DNA of 34,023 nucleotides from Burkholderiaceae bacterium (lineage in GTDB: Bacteria > Pseudomonadota > Gammaproteobacteria > Burkholderiales > Burkholderiaceae_F), in the NCBI GenBank assembly GCA_029883565.1, contig JAOUJD010000004.1, positions 1 through 34,023 of the forward strand, written 5' to 3'. Under the pieces are notes generated by a model. The model searched no databases. It had not been told where the DNA came from and saw only the letters and a list, made by a program, of their open reading frames with translations. The number at the start of each line of letters is the position of its first letter. Positions within the stretch are counted from its first letter, which is position 1. A program made the position numbers and the translations under genes. Below are positions 27,249 through 34,023 of the stretch, piece after piece.

Positions 27249-28053
27249 TGAAATCGCCTCGTGCCAGTGCCGACGCTTCCGGCGAACGCGGAAACCGCTC
27301 GCGCAGTTCCTTGGCAAGCTGGCTCTCCGTGCGCAGGTCGCCGTTGGCGCGGGCGATGCGCACGCCCAGCCAGAGGGACTCGGGCGAGGAATCCACCGAG
27401 CGCGCCAGCAGGTTGTAGTAGAACGTCGCGCGGTCCACCTGCCCGAGTGCCAGGTGGGTGCGCGCGAGCAGGAACTTGGTCGACGGGTTCGAGGCCTCCA
27501 GCTCGAAGGAGCGGCGCAGGTAGCGCTCGGCCTCGGTGTAGTCCTTGACCTTGAACAGGCAGCTGCCCGCGTTCTGGGCCGCGCGTGCCGGCGTCGGATA
27601 CAGCGGGTCTCGCAGCGCGCGCTCGAAGTACTCGAGCGACTCGCGCTCGCGCCCGGTCTGGCACAGGAACCAGCCGTAATTGTTGCTGAGCTGCGAACTG
27701 GCGGGATCGAGACGCAGCGCCTGCCGGAAGTTGTCCTCCGCCTCGCGCCGCTCGTTCATGTCCATGTAGATCAGGCCGAGCAGGCCGAAGGCGTCCGCGT
27801 AGCCCGAGTCGATCGTCGTGGCTCGCCGCGCCTCCTCGAGCGCGATCGCGAGCTGGCCGTTGCGGTAGTAGCCAGCCGCGAGGTCGGCGCGCGCGCGGGC
27901 GCGCGTGCGGGCGTCGGCCTCGCCGGCGCGTCCAACGCTCCGCTCGGACCCTTTTGCGATGATCTCGCCGCCGCTGTTGGTCACCGTCGTCGTCGTGCAC
28001 GAGGCAAGCATGCCGGCGAACAGGGCCCATCCCAACGATCGCGCCAGTCCCAT
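27241..28053 (-). CDS. pilF: Type IV pilus biogenesis/stability lipoprotein PilF (PilW)
   Basis: A 270-residue TPR lipoprotein that helps the PilQ secretin assemble in the outer membrane. Lipobox MLASC with C19; TPR units include ADLAAGYYRNGQLAIALEEA, AFGLLGLIYMDMNERREAED and AGSCLFKVKDYTEAERYL. The rlmN-pilF-rodZ-ispG order is a conserved cluster. Type IV pili genes proper are outside the window. Confidence 0.93.
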   Translation of the reverse strand: MGLARSLGWALFAGMLASCTTTTVTNSGGEIIAKGSERSVGRAGEADARTRARARADLAAGYYRNGQLAIALEEARRATTIDSGYADAFGLLGLIYMDMNERREAEDNFRQALRLDPASSQLSNNYGWFLCQTGRERESLEYFERALRDPLYPTPARAAQNAGSCLFKVKDYTEAERYLRRSFELEASNPSTKFLLARTHLALGQVDRATFYYNLLARSVDSSPESLWLGVRIARANGDLRTESQLAKELRERFPRSPEASALARGDFSE

Positions 28054-28062
28054 CCCGTCTCC

Positions 28063-29181
28063 TCAGTGCGTCGCAGACGCGATCGGTACGACTCGTCCGC
28101 GGTTGCGTTCGCTGACGCCCGTGCGGTCCAGCACCTCGCCGGCGAGCTGGCCGCACGCCGCATCGATGTCGTCGCCGCGGGTCTTGCGCGTCGTCGTGAC
28201 GATACCGGCGTCGATCAGCCGCTGCGCGAACGCGCGGATTCTTTCAGCGCTCGATCGCTTCAACCCGGCCTCCGGGAACGGGTTGAACGGGATGAGGTTG
28301 AACTTGCACGGGACGTCGCGGACGAGCCTGATCAGTTCGTCCGCGCGGGCGTCGCTGTCGTTGACTCCATCCAGCATCACGTACTCGAACGTGATGAAGT
28401 CGCGCGGAGCGCTGCGCAGGTAGCGACGGCAGGCGCCAAGCAGCTCGGCGAGCGGGTACTTGCGGTTGAGCGGCACCAGCCGGTCGCGCAGGGCGTCGTT
28501 CGACGCGTGCAGCGACACTGCCAGGGCGACCGGGCAGTCCCCGGCCAACCGGTCGATCTGCGGCACCATGCCGGAGGTCGACAAGGTCACGCGCCGCCGC
28601 GACAGGCCATAGGCATTGTCGTCGAGCATCAGGCGCAGCGCCGGCAGCACGGCATCGTAGTTCTGCAGCGGTTCGCCCATGCCCATCAGGACCACGTTGC
28701 TGATCACGCGCTCGCCTTCGGCGCCCAGCCCGGCCGTCCGGCGCAGCGCGTGCTCGGCCCACCACAGCTGGCCGACGATCTCCGCCGTCGTGAGATTGCG
28801 ATTGAAGCCCTGGCGCCCGGTCGAGCAGAACAGGCAGTTCACCGCGCAGCCCGCCTGCGTCGAGATGCACAGCGTGCCGCGGTCATCCTCCGGGATGAAC
28901 ACGGTCTCGATCGCATTGCCGGCGCCCACATCGAGCAGCCACTTGCGCGTGCCGTCGGACGACGTGGTGTCGCGCAACACCGACGGAGCGCGGATCTCGG
29001 CATGCTCGGCCAGCTTGGCGCGCAGCGACTTCGCGAGATCGGACATCGCGTCGAAATCGCCCGCGCCGCGCTGATGGATCCAGCGCGCGAGCTGGCGCGC
29101 ACGGAACGGCTTTTCACCGAGCGACTCGGTGTAGGCCGTCAGCGCCGCGAGATCCAGTCCGAGCAGGTTGGTGCGAGGCAC
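28063..29181 (-). CDS. rlmN: Dual-specificity 23S rRNA/tRNA adenine-C2 methyltransferase RlmN
   Basis: A 372-residue radical SAM enzyme methylating A2503 of 23S rRNA and A37 of some tRNAs. The cluster motif CxxxCxxC is at C112, C116 and C119 ([10 protein letters not shown]); the mono-methylated catalytic cysteine is C343 in [12 protein letters not shown]; also [15 protein letters not shown] and SLHASND. 14 bases after ndk and 9 before pilF. ATG start. Confidence 0.98.
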   Translation of the reverse strand: MPRTNLLGLDLAALTAYTESLGEKPFRARQLARWIHQRGAGDFDAMSDLAKSLRAKLAEHAEIRAPSVLRDTTSSDGTRKWLLDVGAGNAIETVFIPEDDRGTLCISTQAGCAVNCLFCSTGRQGFNRNLTTAEIVGQLWWAEHALRRTAGLGAEGERVISNVVLMGMGEPLQNYDAVLPALRLMLDDNAYGLSRRRVTLSTSGMVPQIDRLAGDCPVALAVSLHASNDALRDRLVPLNRKYPLAELLGACRRYLRSAPRDFITFEYVMLDGVNDSDARADELIRLVRDVPCKFNLIPFNPFPEAGLKRSSAERIRAFAQRLIDAGIVTTTRKTRGDDIDAACGQLAGEVLDRTGVSERNRGRVVPIASATH

Positions 29182-29195
29182 GCGAGGGCGTCCGA

Positions 29196-29621
29196 TCAGC
29201 GGGGGTACACGTTCATCTGCGGGAAGAAATAGGCGATCTCGACCGCGGCCGTATCAGCGCCGTCCGAGCCGTGCACGGCGTTGGCGTCGATGCTTGCCGC
29301 AAAGTCGGCGCGGATGGTTCCTGCGGCTGCCTTCTTCGGGTCGGTCGCGCCCATCAGTTCCCGGTTCCTGGCGATGGCGCCCTCGCCTTCGAGCACCTGG
29401 ACCATGATCGGTCCCGACACCATGAAGTCGACCAGGTCCTTGAAGAAGGGGCGCTCGCGGTGGACCGCGTAGAAGCCCTCCGCCTCGGTACGCGACAGCC
29501 ACATCATGCGCGCGGCGACGACTTTCAACCCGTTGGTCTCGAAGCGCGAATAGATCTTGCCGATGACGTTCTTCGCGACCGCATCGGGTTTGATGATCGA
29601 GAGTGTTCTTTCAACCGCCAT
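29196..29621 (-). CDS. ndk: Nucleoside diphosphate kinase
   Basis: A 141-residue enzyme that moves phosphate from ATP to nucleoside diphosphates through a phosphohistidine. It begins [21 protein letters not shown], the active-site His is H117 in NAVHGSD, and [17 protein letters not shown] is the usual preceding motif. First gene of the long minus-strand run; the 199-base gap upstream should hold its promoter, with TTAAAAT (29734-29740) the only -10-like sequence and no good -35. Confidence 0.98.
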   Translation of the reverse strand: MAVERTLSIIKPDAVAKNVIGKIYSRFETNGLKVVAARMMWLSRTEAEGFYAVHRERPFFKDLVDFMVSGPIMVQVLEGEGAIARNRELMGATDPKKAAAGTIRADFAASIDANAVHGSDGADTAAVEIAYFFPQMNVYPR

Positions 29622-29820
29622 GATTCAACCTTTGTTGTTTGGACGAGTTTTCCGGCGGCCCCGTTCGGCGTGCCGCGGCCGGACCGAAAATCTTCGACAA
29701 ATGAAGTACTTGCGGCGCCGAAGTTAGCCCGAAATTTTAACATGGCCCGGCCCTGCCTGGTGCTGTTCCGCCTGCGGGCGTACCGTTGCGGCCGCCTCGA
29801 AACGGGCACGCCGGATGGCC

Positions 29821-31197
29821 TCAGGAGACCGGTTCGAGCACCGCCATCGACTCCACGTGCGAGGTGTGCGGGAACATGTTGACCACGCCGGCGGCCCGCA
29901 GCTGCCATTTCCCTTCGTGGACCAGCACCGCGCAATCGCGCGCCAGGGTCGCGGGGTTGCAGGACACGTAGACGACGCGGTCGGGTCGCTCGTCCGTGGC
30001 GGCCAGCGATCGCGCGAGTGCCAGCGCCCCCTCGCGCGGCGGATCGATCAGCACGCGGCCGATGCCTCCGTGCGCTTGGACCAGGCGCTGCCAGTCCGCG
30101 AGCGTCCAGTCGAACAGGTTCGCGGCGTGGAATACGGTGCGCTGGTCGAGTCCGTTCCGCGCGGACGCCGCGCGCGCGCGGTCCACCAGCGTTTCGCTGC
30201 CCTCCACTCCCACGACCATCCGCGCCCGGGTCGCCAGCGGCAGAGTGAAATTGCCAAGCCCGCAGAAGAAGTCGGCAACGACGTCGTGCGGCTGGGGGTC
30301 GAGCAAGCGCACGGCCCGCCCGACCAGGACTTCGTTGATGCGGTGGTTGACCTGCGTGAAGTCGGTCGGCCCGAAGGGAATGCGCACACCGAACTCCGGC
30401 AGGCCGAGTTCCAGCTGCGTCGGCTGGCCTTCGTCCATCGGGCGCGCCGTGTCCGGCCCCTTCGGCTGCAGCCACAGTTCAACCGCATGCCGCGCGGCGA
30501 AGGCCTGCAGCAGCGTGCAGTCTGCGGCGGTCGGGTCGGCCAGAACGCGCAGCACGAGCACGGTCTGCACCTGCCCGCCGCGCTCGGCCACCGCCAGTTC
30601 GATCTGCGGCAGCCGGTCCCGCAATGTCAGCGAGCCCACGAGATCGCGCAGCGGCACCAGCAGTTCGCTGACGTGCAGTGGCACGACCTCGCACTGGCGG
30701 ATGTCGGCCACGTAGCTGCTGGCCCGCTCGTGGAATCCCACCAGCACGCCGCCCTTCTTGGCCACGTGCCGCACGGAAAAGCGCGCGCGGTGGCGGTAGC
30801 GCCAGGCCGGACCGGCGACCGGCCGCAGCACGTGCTCGGGACGCAGCCGCCCGATGTGCCACAACGTGTCCTCCAGCACGCGCTGCTTGATCGCGACCTG
30901 CGCGGCCGGCGCGACGTGCTGCATCGAGCAGCCGCCGCACGCGCCGGCATGCAGGCCCGCATGCGGGCAGCGCGGCTCGACGCGCAGCACCGAGGCTCGC
31001 TCGATCCGCACCACGCGACCGGTCTCGTAGCTCGGCTTGTTGCGGCGGCGTTCGTAGACGACCCGCTCGCCCGGCAGCGCGCCTTCGACGAAGACGGCCT
31101 TGCCATCGCGATGCGCGACACCGCGCCCGTCCTGGTCGAGCGACTCGACTTCGACGCGGAACTGCTCGCCCTTCCCGGAACCTAGACCGCGGGCCAC
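29821..31197 (-). CDS. rlmD: 23S rRNA (uracil(1939)-C5)-methyltransferase RlmD
   Basis: A 458-residue [4Fe-4S] protein. N-terminal TRAM domain ([16 protein letters not shown] to about 66), cluster cysteines including C77, C87 and C90 ([10 protein letters not shown]), and a SAM-binding methyltransferase domain with [14 protein letters not shown] and the catalytic cysteine in [15 protein letters not shown] start that overlaps the preceding exonuclease gene by 16 bases, so the two are probably coupled. Confidence 0.96.
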   Translation of the reverse strand: MARGLGSGKGEQFRVEVESLDQDGRGVAHRDGKAVFVEGALPGERVVYERRRNKPSYETGRVVRIERASVLRVEPRCPHAGLHAGACGGCSMQHVAPAAQVAIKQRVLEDTLWHIGRLRPEHVLRPVAGPAWRYRHRARFSVRHVAKKGGVLVGFHERASSYVADIRQCEVVPLHVSELLVPLRDLVGSLTLRDRLPQIELAVAERGGQVQTVLVLRVLADPTAADCTLLQAFAARHAVELWLQPKGPDTARPMDEGQPTQLELGLPEFGVRIPFGPTDFTQVNHRINEVLVGRAVRLLDPQPHDVVADFFCGLGNFTLPLATRARMVVGVEGSETLVDRARAASARNGLDQRTVFHAANLFDWTLADWQRLVQAHGGIGRVLIDPPREGALALARSLAATDERPDRVVYVSCNPATLARDCAVLVHEGKWQLRAAGVVNMFPHTSHVESMAVLEPVS

Positions 31198-31961
31198 GCT
31201 GCGAGATAGTCCTGCCAGTGCGGCGCCGGGAGCTGCGCGAGGGCTTCCCGCACGAGCGTCTCCTCGGCGCGCTGCTGTTCGGCGCTCAGCACGCCGCGCA
31301 TCTTCTGGAAGCGACTGAAGAGCAGGTAGGTGTTGACGACATCGGTCTCGCAGTAGTTGCGGATCTGCTCGAGCTGGCCCGCCTGGTAGGCATCCCAGAC
31401 ACGCGAGCCGTCCAAGCCGAGCTTGCCCGCGAACCCCGCGAGTTTCGCGAGGTCGTCGAGCGGCGCGCTTGCGCGCGGCTGGTACATCGCCAGCAAATCC
31501 ATCAGGTCGATGTGTCGGGTGTGATAACGCCCGATGTAGTTGTTGTAGCGGAACTCGCGGTCGTCATCGCCGAGCTCCCAGTAGCGCGCCGCCGACACGC
31601 CGGCGAGCAGGCCGCGGTAGTGCAGCACGGGCAGGTCGAAGCCTCCGCCGTTCCAGCTGACGAGCTGCGGCGTCTGCCGGTCGATCATTCCGAAGAATGC
31701 CTGGATCAGCGCCCCTTCGCCGTCGGCCAGCGAGCCGATGGACCCGACGCGAAACCCCGCGTCGTTGCGCAGGACGCACGAAATGGCGACCACGCGGTGC
31801 AGGTGCAGCGGCAGGAAGTCATTCCCCGTCCTTTCGCGCCGTTCGGCAAACGCGCGATCCGCGACCTCCGCGTCGGGCAGCGCGGCCCACTCGGGCCGCA
31901 AGCGCCGCAGGCCGGCCACGTCGGGAACGGTTTCGATGTCGAAGACGAGAACCGGCGTCAT
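31182..31961 (-). CDS. Predicted 3'-5' exonuclease related to the PolB exonuclease domain
   Basis: A 259-residue DEDDy-type exonuclease domain protein (PF10108-like). Exo I is VFDIETVPD, Exo II lies in [16 protein letters not shown], and Exo III in [16 protein letters not shown], so the acidic residues for two-metal catalysis are present. No polymerase domain is attached. Substrate unknown; DNA is assumed from family. No Shine-Dalgarno is seen before ATG 31961, and a TAGAAT box sits only 6 bases upstream, which suggests a leaderless message. Confidence 0.87.
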   Translation of the reverse strand: MTPVLVFDIETVPDVAGLRRLRPEWAALPDAEVADRAFAERRERTGNDFLPLHLHRVVAISCVLRNDAGFRVGSIGSLADGEGALIQAFFGMIDRQTPQLVSWNGGGFDLPVLHYRGLLAGVSAARYWELGDDDREFRYNNYIGRYHTRHIDLMDLLAMYQPRASAPLDDLAKLAGFAGKLGLDGSRVWDAYQAGQLEQIRNYCETDVVNTYLLFSRFQKMRGVLSAEQQRAEETLVREALAQLPAPHWQDYLAAWPAV

Positions 31962-31967
31962 GCGCCG

Positions 31968-31973
31968 ATTCTA
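31968..31973 (-). promoter_or_regulatory. Candidate -10 box giving a leaderless exonuclease/rlmD transcript
   Basis: TAGAAT on the minus strand ends six bases before ATG 31961, so transcription would begin at or near the start codon. The -35 region (GTCGAG at 17 spacing) is poor. Confidence 0.4.
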
Positions 31974-32004
31974 CTGAGGACGGTCGCGGCCTCGACGCGG
32001 CCTT

Positions 32005-33021
32005 TCAGAGAACGGCATCGCGGCCGATGCCGGCGGCCGTCAGCGTCCTCTTCAGTCGCACGAGGGCGTCCTGCTGAATTTGCCGCACGCGCTCGCGCGT
32101 CAACGACAGTTCGAGGGCGAGCGCATCCAGCGTCGCCGGCTCCTGCTCGTCGAGACCGAAGCGTCGCTCGATCACGAGCCGCTGCTTGTCGGTCAGCCGC
32201 GCCAGCCACTCGTGCACGCGCAATTCCAGTTCGTGCCGAACCGCGCTCGCCTCGGGCGCTTCGGCCGCAACATCGATCAGGAGGTCCGCCAGCGTGCTGT
32301 CGGGGTCGGCGTCGAGCGGCGCATCCAGCGACGCCGGGGTGGCGCCGAACTGCAGGACGTCCTCGACGTCGTCCACGCTCTTGCCGGTCAGGTGGGCGAT
32401 GTCCTCGATGCGGACCTCGCGGCCGGTCTCGTCGAACTCCATCTCGAGGTGGCGTTTCGCGCGGATCACGTGCTGCAGCTCGCGCACCACGTGCACCGGC
32501 AGGCGGATGGTCCGCGCCTGGTTGATCACCGCGCGCTCGATGGTCTGGCGGATCCACCACGTCGCATAGGTGGAAAAGCGGAAGCCGCGTTCGGGGTCGA
32601 ACTTCTCGAGGGCGTGGATCAGGCCGAGGTTGCCTTCTTCGATCAGGTCGAGCAGCGCCAGCCCGCGATTCGCGTAGTGCTTGGCGATCGAGACCACGAG
32701 CCGCAGGTTGCGCTCGATCATCGACTGCCGCGCCTGGAAGTCGCCGGCCGCGGCGCGCGTGGCCGTCTCGTGCTCTTCCTCGGCCGTCATCAGCCGATGG
32801 GCACCGATGGCGGTCAGGTACCTCTGGACATTGTCGGTGTCGGGAGCTTCCGACGGGACAGTCACCTCGGGCTGCGCGGTCACCTCGAATTCGAGCTCGC
32901 GCTCCGCATCCGCTTCACTCGGCAGCGAGGGGGCTTCATCCCGTTCCGCCTCCGGACCTGGCTCGGCCGGATTGGGCGGTACCACCGGCACGCCCGGTGG
33001 GCGTGCGGAGTGAGGAGACAT
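32005..33021 (-). CDS. rpoS: RNA polymerase sigma factor RpoS
   Basis: A 338-residue stationary-phase/general-stress sigma factor. After an acidic, proline-rich N-terminal extension of about 60 residues come region 1.2 ([20 protein letters not shown]), region 2 ([20 protein letters not shown] and [16 protein letters not shown]), region 3 and region 4 with the -35-binding helix ([19 protein letters not shown]). It follows nlpD by 20 bases; in other proteobacteria its main promoter lies inside nlpD. A 20-base hairpin (32013-32032) lies in its last codons. Confidence 0.96.
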   Translation of the reverse strand: MSPHSARPPGVPVVPPNPAEPGPEAERDEAPSLPSEADAERELEFEVTAQPEVTVPSEAPDTDNVQRYLTAIGAHRLMTAEEEHETATRAAAGDFQARQSMIERNLRLVVSIAKHYANRGLALLDLIEEGNLGLIHALEKFDPERGFRFSTYATWWIRQTIERAVINQARTIRLPVHVVRELQHVIRAKRHLEMEFDETGREVRIEDIAHLTGKSVDDVEDVLQFGATPASLDAPLDADPDSTLADLLIDVAAEAPEASAVRHELELRVHEWLARLTDKQRLVIERRFGLDEQEPATLDALALELSLTRERVRQIQQDALVRLKRTLTAAGIGRDAVL

Positions 33022-33041
33022 GTCTACCGATCAGGAAAACC

Positions 33042-33947
33042 TCAACAAGGAGACAGGTATTTGACCGGATCGAGCGGCTTGCCTTGGTGACGTAACTCAA
33101 AGTGCAGCTTCGGGCGATCGGCGCCCGTCTTGCCCAGTTCCGCAATCTGTTGGCCGCGTTTCACATGCTGGCCCTGCTGAACCAGGATCTTCCGGTTATG
33201 GCCGTACGCGGTCACGTAGTCCCCCGGGTGACGAATGATCACCAGGTTGCCGTAGCCGCGCAGCGCGCTGCCGACATGAACGACTTCGCCATCGGCGGCC
33301 GCGCGCACCGGCGTGCCTTCGGCCCCGCCGATGTCGATGCCCTTGTTGCGCGGAGCGTCGAAGCCATCGATCACCTTGCAGTTGGCCGGCCACGCCCAAG
33401 GCGACGTGGCCGTTGCAGCCGCGGCAGCAGCGGGCGCCGGAGTCGTGGCGGGCGTCGGAGCAGCGGATGCAGGTTGTGCCGGCGCCGGAGCGGCTGTCGA
33501 CGGCTCGGCGACGGGAACCGCAGGTAACGGTGTCGGCACGACGGCGGAAGCATCCGGCGCGGGCAGCGGCCGAACTTCGGTCGATCCGCCGGGTGTGATC
33601 GGCGTCACAGTCGCCACCGCGCCATCGGCGGGCGGCGTCACGCGCAACGACTGTCCGAGCGTGAGGCCGCCCGCATCAGTCAGACCGTTCCAGCGGGCCA
33701 GTTCGCGCGCGTCGACGCCGAAGGAGGTGGCGATGCTGTACAGCGTATCGCCGCGCTGCACGACATAGACGCCATCCTTCGCCTCCCGCGTCGCAGGAGA
33801 ACCCGCGACGGGCTTCTCCGGAACGACCGCGGGCCGCGCGACACCCGACACGCCGGACCGATCAACCACCGGTGCCGGCCTCTGGGACGAGCACGCTCCG
33901 AGGGCCGCCAGCGCGACCACAACCAGATACCTTGAAGCTAGTTTCAT
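33042..33947 (-). CDS. nlpD: Murein hydrolase activator NlpD
   Basis: A 301-residue outer-membrane lipoprotein (lipobox ALGAC, C19) with a LysM peptidoglycan-binding domain (YVVQRGDTLYSIATSFGVD, about 60-105), an alanine/proline-rich linker and a C-terminal LytM/M23 domain (from about 195). The first zinc-binding His is replaced (NKGIDIGG where active enzymes have HxGxD), while LHFELR remains, so it is a catalytically dead activator of amidases, as in Escherichia coli NlpD. ATG start with GAGGA 7 bases upstream. Confidence 0.96.
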   Translation of the reverse strand: MKLASRYLVVVALAALGACSSQRPAPVVDRSGVSGVARPAVVPEKPVAGSPATREAKDGVYVVQRGDTLYSIATSFGVDARELARWNGLTDAGGLTLGQSLRVTPPADGAVATVTPITPGGSTEVRPLPAPDASAVVPTPLPAVPVAEPSTAAPAPAQPASAAPTPATTPAPAAAAAATATSPWAWPANCKVIDGFDAPRNKGIDIGGAEGTPVRAAADGEVVHVGSALRGYGNLVIIRHPGDYVTAYGHNRKILVQQGQHVKRGQQIAELGKTGADRPKLHFELRHQGKPLDPVKYLSPC

Positions 33948-33957
33948 CCGTGCATCC

Positions 33958-34023
33958 TCAAGCGACTCCTCCCCGCAACGGAACGAAGCGCACGGCCTCC
34001 TTCACCGTCCTGTGCACGCGCCC
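33958..34023 (-). CDS. pcm: Protein-L-isoaspartate O-methyltransferase, C-terminal fragment
   Basis: Minus-strand frame open to the window edge with TGA at 33958-33960, giving 21 residues that end EAVRFVPLRGGVA. The VRFVPL tail is typical of Pcm, which repairs isoaspartyl residues, and pcm-nlpD-rpoS is a standard order. Partial: the rest of the gene lies beyond the window. Confidence 0.75.
   Translation of the reverse strand, partial: GRVHRTVKEAVRFVPLRGGVA

Noticed and set aside
29734-29740. TTAAAAT as a -10 box for ndk
   Set aside because: No acceptable -35 hexamer at 16-18 bases; mentioned under ndk but not called.

Overview
This window looks like the chromosome of a GC-rich betaproteobacterium, most likely Burkholderiales or a relative. 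The evidence is gene order. It has rpsF-priB-rpsR-rplI with a PriB-type primosomal protein, der-hfq-hflX-hflK-hflC-DUF2065-hisZ-purA, and ndk-rlmN-pilF-rodZ-ispG-hisS-yfgM-bamB-der, plus pcm-nlpD-rpoS. These are conserved core neighbourhoods of that class. Genus cannot be called from the sequence alone.

Layout. (1) 1-3568, plus strand: the 3' part of a sarcosine-oxidase-like operon. It has a 15-codon tail of an upstream gene, a large SoxA-like subunit carrying two cysteine sets that look like [2Fe-2S] sites, and a SoxG-like subunit. Sampled GC is clearly lower here than in the rest of the window. (2) 3668-6209, minus: dnaB, then a DUF47 (PhoU-like) gene and a DUF456 membrane protein in tight coupling. 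(3) 6294-8036, minus: the rpsF-priB-rpsR-rplI operon, with a recognisable promoter, a structured leader that may bind S6:S18, and a strong terminator. (4) 8053-9844, minus: a class III-like sirtuin and an AlkB-type membrane hydroxylase, the most accessory-looking genes inside the core region. (5) 9923-13089, minus: rlmB and rnr. (6) 13135-13480, plus: tRNA-Leu(CAG) with a near-consensus promoter and terminator, followed by a second copy of its 3' end plus terminator 153 bp away. (7) 13512-29621, minus: a very long co-directional run of purine salvage/synthesis, HisZ, HflKC, HflX, Hfq, Der, BamB, YfgM, HisS, IspG, RodZ, PilF, RlmN and Ndk. (8) 29821-34023, minus: rlmD, a PolB-like 3'-5' exonuclease, rpoS, nlpD and the tail of pcm.

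How the genes work together. Most of the window is housekeeping: replication (DnaB, PriB), ribosome proteins and 23S rRNA methylation (RlmB, RlmN, RlmD), RNA turnover and regulation (RNase R, Hfq, RpoS), envelope assembly (BamB, YfgM, RodZ, PilF, NlpD, HflKC) and nucleotide metabolism (PurA, a purine phosphoribosyltransferase, Ndk). The sox-like cassette is metabolic: oxidative demethylation of an N-methylated amine or amino acid, with C1 transfer to folate. Every gene from 3668 to the right end is on the minus strand except tRNA-Leu.

The least ordinary items are the iron-sulfur version of SoxA, the duplicated tRNA-Leu 3' end enclosing two strong palindromes, the dyads in the tRNA-Leu promoter, and the dnaB-DUF47-DUF456 arrangement. 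No CRISPR array, transposase, integrase or toxin-antitoxin pair was seen. The only gene-poor stretch above 300 bases is 13090-13511, which holds the tRNA and the repeats. No window-wide computation or database search was run; GC values come from hand counts of single 60-base lines.
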